From Mansonella perstans (lineage: Eukaryota; Nematoda; Chromadorea; Rhabditida; Onchocercidae), in assembly GCA_037074765.1 (NCBI GenBank), contig JBAMDO010000018.1:1-64000 (forward strand): DNA of 64,000 nucleotides. The letters are read 5' to 3'. The translations under genes and the position numbers were made by a program. The notes below the pieces were generated by a model that was given only the letters and a program-made list of their open reading frames with translations, did no database searches and was not told where the DNA came from. This document shows, piece after piece, positions 9,088 through 19,507 of this stretch. Within the stretch, counting starts at the first letter, position 1; each line of letters starts with the position of its first letter.

Positions 9088-12000
9088 TCAAAAATACAAA
9101 TAAATCGTCCAATAAACAATATGAAAAGTAATAAAGAATGCCGGGAATAGAATTCTTGATAGATAATCGATCTGAAATTGAAATTTCAACTAAATTACTT
9201 CAGGACTACTATTATCCATTATCATTACATCAAAAGCATAATGCCATCATATTCGATTCCTGAATTGATCTTTCAGTCTTTTCCCGGATTATTTGCATAA
9301 TTATGTTTACTTTTATTTCTTCGTTCAAGCTATTCCATTAAAAGATAAACCTGTGCTGGTGGTGTTCTCAAACAACTATGTAAGCATTCTTTTGCAAATG
9401 CTCTGATCGCTGATGGCCTAAAACGGAACTGATTCTTTGATGTTCGAGTGAATAACAATGTCTCGAAATCATTTTCGAACTATAAAAGAAAAATGACAGC
9501 TGAAGAAATATCGACCATTTATTTATTTATTTTCTTTAAAGCACAAAATTACAAATAGACACAAAATTACAAACTTTTACAGTAAAGATTCATTTTTTTT
9601 TTAAAAAAAAGCTCTTTTTCTTAAAATTTTTTAGTTTGAGTAAGCTGTGACATTTGCGTTAATCGAAATTACTATGAAAAACCTCATTATTGAAAGTGCA
9701 CTTTTTGCGTTTCATTGTTGGAGTTCTTCGTATAATTGGTGAATTTCCAGTTAATTTATAAGAATGAGTTGCAGCGATTACTGTACTGTCAACTGAAGAG
9801 TTCCGATATTGTTTCATTAGATAACTTACTACCGCATATTCTAGTAATGATGCAAAAACTGCAAGAAAGTAATAAGTTCCAATTGAGCGGCATAATGTTG
9901 AAGAATAGAGTAATCGATTACATTCGATATTTTTGATAGAACCTATCAGTAATGGAAAAGAAAAAAATATAAAATATGAAAAAGTTTGAGCACAGTATTA
10001 CTGGATAGATCAATCAGAAATCAATAAATTAGAAATTGACTGATATTTTAAACTTTTGCGAACTTACCAATGAAATAACAAGTTCCAAGGAAAATATCAA
10101 GACTTTTAACGTATGAAACCTGAAATACAATGATTGCTTATTTAGCTCTTGATGCTTAGGATCCGAAATCATGCATCAGGATCCAGAAATTTCTGATAAT
10201 TTGGTGAAGAAAGATTTGTTAAATAAATGTATCTCTCTCATTTCTGGAAATAATTTGACCTCGAATGATATTTAAAGAAAAGTAACCACTTTAGTTTGAA
10301 TGATTTATGTGATACCTTTGGTAATGTAGCATTTGTTGAGGTCATCAGTGTTGTCATTGTCAACACTGATGTTACACCTGCAAATACTTTTCAAATGAGA
10401 CATGGAAGATTTATTTTCTTGAAATCATTTCAAACCATGTAAACCAACACTGACTAAGTTTTAGCAATTAAATCAAACTGAATGATTGAATTCTTTTGAT
10501 CTATCGAAGTTAGCACAAAAATCGACGCGCTATCAAAAAAATCGATATGTCTCAGACTCACTGATGATTCAGTCATGGAACAGATTCCGCTTGCACTGAA
10601 ACTTCGGTTGTCTAATAATAACTTGAAACTTTTACTGCTTTTTTTTTTTGGAACGTCAACAAGAAAAGTAGCATTTACCTATGGACACTCGAGCCTGGAT
10701 AGCATCTTGATTAAGCCAAAATGATATCCAGGAAATGACAACAATCATGGATGAGGGGAAATATATTTGTATCAAATAGAAGGCAATATTTCGTTTAAAT
10801 TTGAAATAAGTGGAAAGTCGTGAATAATTTCCTAAATGCAAAAAAAAAGTACTTACTGAATAGAACTGAAAAAAATGTTCCAAACCTTAATAAATATTTC
10901 AAATAACTAATTAATCCAATTAATTAACCTCTCTTCGAATTGGATTTCTTTACGATCTCTAAAATTCTTGCTTAAAAGCCAAGACAAATAATAAAGATGA
11001 TGTTATTGATTTTCAGTACAAGTATGTTTTCTCTGTGCTTTTCAATTCAACTTTGGTTTCTCTGAATTTTTGATTCAGATATGCCTTTTCGGAATATTCA
11101 CTTCAAATTTGGTTTCCTGAATTTCTAATTCAAACGCAGATTATTGATCAATTTACAAAAAAGAAAAAACACCCCTGGGACTGTTATCTTTAAGAATGGT
11201 TGAAAATATACTGACCAGTATTAAGCGAAACAATCCGTTCAATATGTTTGTGATCAATAATGGTGAAATGAGCCAAATGAACATTTTCATCCATTGTCAC
11301 CGAATTTTCACCCAAATGCCAATGATAAATAATATCTCGACTGCTATATGCATAACTCTACAGAGGGCAAAAATACAAAACTAAGTGAAACCGAAAAAAA
11401 CTTGTCAGTACCAAGAACAAAATTACCAATGTTTTAAATTAAAACCCAGGAAATTCTTATACATTAATCATCGGCTCAATTTGAATTTGAAATTCCAATT
11501 TTTCAATATTTCAATATGTTTAGGTGCAAATTTCGGAAGAAATTTGAAAAAATTTCAAGAAAAAAAAATTAAAAAGATTTAGTCAATTAATTATCTTTGA
11601 TTTCAATGACGAAATAAAAAAAAAAATTGAATTTAAGAATCTAATTCATATTAAATAACAACATTAATTAAAGTTAGAGTACATTTTACATTTAAAAATT
11701 CAGATTTGGTTAATAGAATGTAATTAATTTTTATGTACAAAAAAAAAAAGAAAAATGAGAAAAACAGGTCGAATTTTATGGCTATGAAATGCATGCGTTA
11801 AAAAATTTGAAAAAAAAAATTTGTACTAATTTAAATTTCTTTTGAAATGTATATTAAGAGTGTAATTGTTAATTGAGAGATGTTAATAAATGTAATTGTT
11901 AATTAAGTCAGAGATGAGTGTAATTCTGTGAAAAAGATTTGTAAATGCAAACCTCAAGTTCCAAAGCACAAACTTGAACATCAAATGGGAACTGAAATGA

Positions 12001-13859
12001 ATTCATTCAAATGCATTGAACAGGAAGAAATAAAAATAATGAAATTTTAGACAATGAAAATAAAATTTAAAGCTATTTTCTTTTCAAATATTTTCCTTTC
12101 TTATCAAATTAGCATTTTATTTCGATTTCATACTTTTACTTAAAAGCAAAAGCAATTTGAAACATACACTGTGCAAATTCATTGAACAGTTAGCTGTTAC
12201 TGTAAGTCTGCAAAATGAAATACATGATTCATTTGAATTTATCGCTTTTCTTTTCAACAATCATTTGAGATATGTTGGTGTGTACATGTCATTTTTGTTA
12301 TTTTAAATAATTAATTTCATATTTTTACTTTTATATCATCTTCCATTCTTAAATTCTATCACTGATTTCAATATCCAATTATTAAAGGCAAATTGGGAGG
12401 AAACTAAAGAAAAAAAAATTTTTTTAAATTCACTACCTAATACTACGGAAAACGTTTCCATGATTATTGATACGTAGAAAAGAGTTATGTGTTGTGGCAT
12501 TATGAATGAACGACTTTTTCGCATTAGGGAAAAATGTATCCGGAATCCAGATACTCTTTATTAGATCAATTCCGATCGTTAATTCTGTCTCAGCGGCACT
12601 TTCAAATGCTAGACGATTATCATGCCAGAATTGACGTAAGTACAATGCAACGGTGTAATCCTGTAAATTAAGCATATCCTGAAAAATGCAATTTTTCTTG
12701 CTACTTACAAAATGCTCAAAATCAAATTAATTTTCAGATAATGTGCCTAATCATTTGTTGATAATGATTTAGGCTTCTTTAGTTCTATCAGTTATTAATG
12801 TAAGTAAGTAATAATGCAATTTAAATTCTCTTTTTTTACTTTCCATTATTCCGGGAAAATAAAGCATACAAAAAATTGATGGAAATTAATCGGAAAGTTA
12901 TTTTTAATTGATTTTTAATATAATTTACAAAGAAATAGTACCATGGAAACTTCCGAAATAGCACTAATCATAGTGACATGAATGGTGACATTAACTTGGA
13001 CTGGTACACCTCAAAACAATTATTTGTAAATTGAGCAATTTTTCGGGTTGCAAACAGTTGATTTCAGAATATTAAATTTGTTGAAAATTTCACAAAATCT
13101 CTCTGAAGTATTTAGAACCTGCAGCACATGGAATACGTGAAATATACCCATGAACTGATTTGCAAGCGTTTTCAAACTCTTAAAATCTTTTAAAGTATGG
13201 TGTGTTAACTAACAAAGAACACTTTAAGTAAGTTGGGATATCTGAAATTCAGTGGATTTTTCACATTTCAATATTACCTATTGTCAATTCCGCGGAAAAT
13301 TTTTCCCGCAAATTTATTTAGCTTTTTCGATTTTCACGGTTAGATAAATATGAGTCATCATATTTTAGTTTCATTAGTTTAAAATGGAAAAATATGTGAA
13401 AGATTTTGGTCTTTATACAAAAAATAAATACAATAGTTTTCCAAAAGTTAATTTAATGCATACATTAAATATAAAATAACTAACGGTCATAATTTGGCTC
13501 ACTCCTGGCTTTGGACAGTTGATCAAGTAAATGGCTAACAATCAAAGTTAAACAACCAAGAATTTTAGGAAGCCAATATAAAGCCTTATATATATATATA
13601 TTTCGTATAGAATACAAAAAAAAAAAGAAAGAAAAATCAACGACCATAATTTGGCCTAATTCTTCGATCGTGGCTTGCGATCAATTGATCAAGCAAATGG
13701 CTAACATTCATTTCCAAGTGACTCTGTAGCTGTTGGTTCTGTTTGTTTGTAGTAATTGAATGATATCTTGAAAAAATGAAAAATTTGAAATCTTACCAAC
13801 GATACCTGTGTTATTTGTATATTATCCAGCAATAATTTTACATCTTTCTCCCATTTCAT
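9088..13859 (-). CDS. Cys-loop ligand-gated ion channel subunit, GABA/RDL-like
   Basis: Pentameric ligand-gated channel subunit of the GABA-A/RDL branch, at the plasma membrane. Exons (minus, 5' to 3'): 13859-13806, 13738-13645, 13009-12942, 12678-12437, 12207-12168, 11991-11953, 11357-11216, 10831-10679, 10377-10316, 10119-10068, 9858-9673, 9409-9351, 9171-9088; the phases all join, giving about 424 residues. Visible: HDRRIRPNYG in the N-terminal helix; SIWIPDTFFPNAKKSF; a perfect Cys-loop (C-13 residues-C, split over two tiny exons); NYSRLSTYFKFKRN before TM1; TM2 with ARVSIGVTSVLTMTTLM; TM3 FASLLEYAVVSY; TM4 RILFPAFFITFHIVYW, ending 2 residues later. The -2' position is Gln where anion channels usually have Pro, and 2' is Ser. 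The first exon has no signal peptide, so an upstream exon is probably missing. The intracellular-loop junction is ambiguous (9673 or 9702 as donor, 9409 or 9417 as acceptor). Confidence 0.88.
13480..13540 (-). pseudogene. Relic copy of a channel N-terminal exon
   Basis: Inside the intron after the exon at 13645-13738 lies a diverged copy of that exon. It reads VSHLLDQLSKARSEPNYD in the same frame as the real VSHLLDQLIASHDRRIRPNY. About 9 bases are deleted, and the donor G|GTCG has become GACCG, so it cannot splice as the real one does. Flanking sequence is also partly shared, consistent with a local tandem duplication of about 160 bp. Confidence 0.7.
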
Positions 13860-13927
13860 TTGAAAATTAAACTTTCTGAGAATAAGTTTTTCAGAAATTA
13901 ATGCCTTAAATAACAATCACGAAACTT

Positions 13928-14272
13928 TTTCAGGAGCAGATTTAAAAATGCATATTAAATTAAGTTATAGCGAGAACTGCAATTTCAGAATAGCAAATAG
14001 GAACATATTTAAAATGTATGACAATGAGTTGACAAAGAAGGTTCAGGCAAAAGTTCAGAAATTTAGACAACTTTTTAGGAATTTAGAGATTTTAGATAGC
14101 TAATTTTATATTTCTTGAAACATATAAATCAAGCTTACCGATGATACAATCCATCATTTTCAATCTTTTCCATTAATTTCGGTATTGATTTCTAAAATTC
14201 GAAAATTAATTGCACCTGCTAAGCATTCAAGGGAATTTTTCAGGAGCAAATTTAAAAATGCATCTTGAAATA
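13928..14272. repeat. Local tandem duplication upstream of the channel gene
   Basis: 13928-13962 (TTTTTCAGGAGCAGATTTAA and following bases) recurs at 14238-14272 with few changes, an offset of about 310 bp. Flanking stretches, including the first channel exon region (13806-13860) and about 14110-14190, are weakly similar. The duplication therefore seems to have included the 5' end of the channel gene. Confidence 0.55.
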
Positions 14273-15012
14273 AACCATTGTTAATTATGATCATTCCAAT
14301 TTTTATCAAATATTACATTACATTAAAAAACAAATCAAATTCTATACTAACTTTAAATACAACAATCAATACTTGGAAAAAAAAAACTTTTAATCGTTAT
14401 TTTATAAAAATTCAACAAAAAATATTTTAAGGGATTTTTTTTTTTGAATTTTAACATAAAAATTTCCATTTTCCTGCGGAAGTTTTCTTAGCTGTAACCA
14501 AAATGGATCAGAAATTAATTAAGAATTAAGAAACTCTGTTGGTCAATTCTCTCAGAGCAGAAACATGACAGCAACCACTGACATGTAAATGTTTTCACAA
14601 TAATTACAACAAATTTAAAGAAGTAATTACAGCAAATGTAAAGAAGAAACGTACAGTGTACAGTCTACTGAATGTCGTGATGATATGTGGAAATAATGCA
14701 GCAAATATTAATGATTGATGAATAAATTTTTGATAAATTGAAATGATCATGGTTTGTTAATTACTAGAAAAACAATTGTCCAATTCGATTGTTCAATAAT
14801 ATACAGTTGCGAAGTTCAAATTTCATCTGAAATTCACTTTACAATTTATTAAAAGGAGCTATTGAGATAATTATTGATCTAAAGGTATGGAACTTACAAT
14901 AGTGTAATAGAACTTATAATAGAACTTATAATGAATTTAATTCGAATTGAGTTCCAAGAATGGCATTGTTAGAAAAGGAATGAAAATTTACTGTTTGTGT
15001 TTTTATTTTAAG

Positions 15013-15102
15013 CTAATTGTTGAAATATGTGAAGAACCGGATGAAACAGCTGCAGAAAATACAACGGGAAAGATTCCTACTTTTCATTATCGATATTTCT
15101 AA
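15013..15102 (+). CDS. Possible orphan terminal exon
   Basis: After a TTTTATTTTAAG acceptor-like sequence, 29 codons stay open to a TAA with strongly coding-like usage (LIVEICEEPDETAAENTTGK, then IPTFHYRYF). No upstream partner exon was identified and the family is not recognised. It may be a terminal exon of an unannotated gene or a relic. Confidence 0.25.
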   Translation, partial: LIVEICEEPDETAAENTTGKIPTFHYRYF

Positions 15103-17089
15103 AATCCACTGTTAATTCAAATCATTCAATTTGTTGCATAAGTTAACTTTTTTTCAGTTTCAAATTGGGGAAATTTCATAATTGAAGATGGGAAGTGAAA
15201 CTAATAGTTTTACTTTATAATTAACGCTTCCAGACCAAACCATTGGTAATAATATCATTTTCTAGTATTAACATAATTATACGTAATTATACGTGAAAGT
15301 GTGCTTCACGGATAATGAGTGCACTATTCTCTGTCAAATGATCGATAGGCAATTGTAATTGTTTCATTTTAACTGACCAAAATTAAAAGTTAACGATCAA
15401 CTTGAAAAGTAAAAATAGAAGAGAAAAGAAAAACAAAAAAACGAAGAGAAAATAAATTATGAAGGATTGCAAATGTAGGACGAAACAAAAGTTGTCCATA
15501 GAGAGTTAAACAAGTTTCTATGCTTCATTCAGGCTACGTTATCAAGCTTTCTAAGCTTTGTCCAAACTGCATCATCAAGTTAAATTAAATAATGTAAGTT
15601 TGTATAGCTTATCGATAATAAGCAGTATTGTTCATCATCGTTTTTTTTTTCAAATTTTTTGCGAGTTGAAATTTCTCAAAGAATCATAAAAATGGAAAAA
15701 AATGATATGAAATTGGCAGAAAAAAATCCAAATAAGGAAGTTGTAAATGCTTATTTAAACTTTTTTCGAAAAAAAATTCGCAAATTTTTAATATATTGAT
15801 TTACTTAGTCGAAAATATTTGTTATTATTACTATCCAAAGTTCGTTATTTTAAAGTAAATATTAATTTTTGAGTTAAATGTGTAAAAAATGATTAAGTTA
15901 ATTAACATTATGAAAAGTATTTCACCTTTACATCTATCCTCTTGCATGCATTCATTAGAGCGCCATTTTACTCGTTTGACTATTCAATTTACACATTTTA
16001 CTAGAGTGCTAAAATATTTAAACTTCTAGTAATATAAAATTGATAATTTTGAAAAAAAACTGATTAAACTATTTCATAAATTAAGTCAGAATTATTTTCT
16101 ATGGCTTCCATCGATAATTGTTGAAAATAAAATTGAGTGCATCAGGTTGCCAATCAACTGTCTGTTCTGGAGAAAAGATGCACGATACATATTAATACAA
16201 CAAAATAAGATCGAATGAATGAATTCCGAGGTATTCAAAGGATTACAACAAATCCATTTCAGCTTTGCATTCTTTCGGATTCAAAACAAAAAAAAACGGA
16301 AAAAAATTCTGGAAGAATCTTGCATGAATACAATTAGAAGAGAAAAAGAAAAAAGAAATCGATATAAGAAGCTTGAGATTAATTTCTTTTTTCAACTATT
16401 TCAATTTATTTGAAAATTCCAATCAAGGATAATTTAAAAGCAAACTTATTCTATGCTTTTTTTGAACTCCTTGTCCAAATTGAAAATTTAGTCCAACAAA
16501 CTTAATCCATGCTTTTTTTCTCGAGAAAAAAAGTAAAATTTTCAATAATTTTAAGTCAGAAACTAAGAAATGAAGAAAAATCATTGAGATAGTTTTTTCT
16601 AAATCAAGAAAATCAGATCGAAATTTATAGTAAACCAGGATTAGTTTCCGGAATAATTTCTATATCAAAATATCCGATAATGGAATGCTTAATGCAAATG
16701 AATGATTTGTGTATCTTGCTTTTTTCCTATTTTAATCGTCAATTTCACACCGAAATCATATTTTATGCAATAAGCAGTAGCAATTGTTTTACCATGTTTG
16801 ACTCGTAAATAATACTTGAAAATAAGCTACTACTGAAAAATGAAGTTATGACGAGTTTTTTTCCATTAATCAATTTGCATTATTCATTAAGTGTAAAAAA
16901 TTTTAAATCATAGAAAATTTGAATGTGGCAGGAATTTCAAAACATGATTGGACACGCGCAACTTTCACTTTTTGTCACACATTAAAAAAAGGATGCGAGA
17001 GACTGAACTTTTGATTGATTACTGATAATTGTTTAAAACTGTGAGAGTAAGCGAAATTGTTCGATATTTCAAAGCCAGAGATAACTTAG

Positions 17090-17157
17090 AATGTCAACAA
17101 TTTACTTGGGTCATTCCTGAAGGAAATGGAAGAGGAAAAGTTACATCAGCGTTTTAG
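17090..17157 (+). CDS. Possible orphan internal exon
   Basis: Bounded by a CTTAG acceptor and a TTTTAG|gtgata donor, this 68-base piece reads NVNNLLGSFLKEMEEEKL then HQRF, a helix-forming stretch unlike its surroundings. No partner exons were found. It may be chance or a relic. Confidence 0.2.
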
Positions 17158-19208
17158 GTGATAACTTCCTTGTTTTTCCAATACTCTATGCAAAGCCAAA
17201 AGATGAAATCGAATACTTTGAATATTTTTCCTCCATTGTAAATGAAAATGTTCGATTTTGCCAAAGATTCGGCTTTTAGGCTAGGCTTTTAAACTAGGAA
17301 TGAGTGATGCAAACATAAGCTTAATCTTTTTAGACTTAATATCTTTGCATTTAAGCCTAAAATACGCCTTCATTTGCAAATGAATTCTACCCTTGAAATT
17401 TTGGTATCAAATAACACAAATTTGATATTTTTCCTAGGCTATTCGTCCTATATTGTTTTCATTCTGTGCTGAATACATTAGTCTATTAATTCAAATGCAG
17501 ATTTTGCAGAACACGTCAATCATACAGAGCGATCCTAATTGAGTGTGTCCTCATTCGGCACGTCAATTTGACTTGAGTACGTAAGTCTTAGCTCAAGCGT
17601 TAATCCTACCTGTTGAACACGTCAGTCTTAGACGAATATTTGAGCAATCTAAAGTAAGAGCGCATAAATTTTTGGGAAATAAACAAGCAGAAGAGAGAAC
17701 TAGAAGAGTCAAAAAGCAATTATTAAAAGAAGTGTTTAGTTGACAAGTTCCGTTAAATTGTGTCAATCACGCGTGAATATTTTTTCTATCAGTTTATATA
17801 GATTGCAAACATTTGAGACTGATTTATAAGCTGACAAGGCAAAGTGATAAGTTCATTGTCCAATATTTGTCAGCCAAGTCTAGTTAAATAGTTTCTATAA
17901 CTTTTTTGATTTTAATTAAACTATCATTATCAAGCCATCATCAATAAAATATTTGATCAAAAAAGAAGCCCAGAAGAGCAACTGTTCTTGTTAGAGTTGA
18001 ATGCAACGAAGTTTTAGTCCTAAACAAACTTTTTGTTAAATAAAATTTGCATTAAAAATAAACTGAATTTTAACGAATTTTTTCTTTATAATTTGAAGCT
18101 AAACTCTGTAAGCTAAAAAGAGAAAAAAAGCTTAGCAGTATTCAAAAATGCAATAATTTTCTTGATTCTAAAGAATTTCATTTAAGTGCAAACAAATTTA
18201 TTTAGTTGTAATTTTTTCGATAAAAAAGACTGAACTTTTTCTTCCGTATAAGAACTTTTCCGTAGAAATATTCTAACCGATTTTATCTTTTTAATGCAAA
18301 AAATAAATTTTTTTGATTATAAAATAATTTTTTCAAATATTGGCCTTTGAAAAAATATCAAAATAATATTTGTTTTTTGAAATATATCAAAATTCAACAC
18401 GAAGAATAAACAAAAACAAACAATAAATATTTGCTACATTTATTGATTTGTTGATTTTTTTCGATAAACTCAGTAAAATTCAAACTGAGAACTGTTATTA
18501 AAATTAGCAAAATTTACAATTAAAATTAAAAGTAAACTTGAAAGGAATCACAATAAGTTGATATTTGAATGGAAAACAAAAACATCGGACTAAGACTATA
18601 CTTTTAGTGGATAAGTTATACTTTAAACAATAAGATATCGACATCTACTGATATCTTTTTTTTCTGAGTCTTTTGAAGAATTAAGTGAAAAATATAAATG
18701 ATTTGTACTTTTAAATCATTTTTCAGTGCATTGAAATTTCATAGTTAATTTCCATTTCAGTCGTATTGAATGAAAATTGCCAAGCTTAATTACTAAATGA
18801 GATCTATTTCATTGGAAAAGTATAGGAGAACAAAACAAAAAAAATCTCTTGAAACTTCAAAATGTTTGTTTTTATACAAAAATGTTCAAAAGTGCACATC
18901 GATCAATAGAATGCTCAATTATCTGATAGCACTATGGAGTGTACTTTGTAAAATTTAAAATAAAGAATTAAAATTTAAAGATTGGTAATTGAAGTTCAAA
19001 GATTAGTCCAAGCAGTAGAAATCACTTACTGTAATTAATAAATACATTAATGGCCAATTGAATGTACATCATCTTTTGATGCCATTTGGAATGGCAGCAA
19101 TTCGACAGCTCATTTTTTTGGAAAATTTATTGAAAAATTTAATATACAAAAAGGTCGCCATTAGAAATTTCCACAGATATTTTTTAAAATTCTATTGACA
19201 ATTTTTTT

Positions 19209-19286
19209 ATTTAGGCGATTTTAAGCTTAATTGAGCCGATTTTAAGCTTAATTTTTTTTTATTAGGCGATTTTTTAAGCTTAATTT
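19209..19286. repeat. Short tandem repeat GGCGATTTTAAGCTTAATT
   Basis: Three imperfect copies of a ~26-bp unit, the third with an expanded T run. Confidence 0.6.
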
Positions 19287-19507
19287 ATACATTAGTTGGC
19301 AACCATCTATCACTAGAATTTAGTATCAATTTCTTCGAGGCAATCTCAATACTCAGTGAGAAAGTAAAAAGAAGATGAAATGTTGAAAGGTGTAAAATAA
19401 CTTGATTGGAACTGCATTACAGAATTGTACTAAATAGGAATTGTAATACTTGAAATATTTAAAAGTTTTTGAAGAGCGATCAAAATAAATCACAAGAAAA
19501 AATTTGT

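Larger units (their letters stand above)
13860..19507. other. Gene-poor region upstream of the channel and downstream of acyl-CoA dehydrogenase
   Basis: About 5.6 kb without a confident gene. It presumably includes the missing 5' exon(s) and promoter of the channel. Two isolated coding-like pieces on the + strand are listed separately (15013-15102, 17090-17157). 17495-17640 is richer in G+C and carries degenerate repeats of a GAACACGTCA(A/G)TC motif (17499, 17574, 17615). 19209-19286 has three copies of GGCGATTTTAAGCTTAATT. Confidence 0.4.

Noticed and set aside
9736..9936. 66-codon + strand open frame
   Set aside because: It is antisense to the TM3 and loop exon of the channel, which has clear family motifs on the minus strand.
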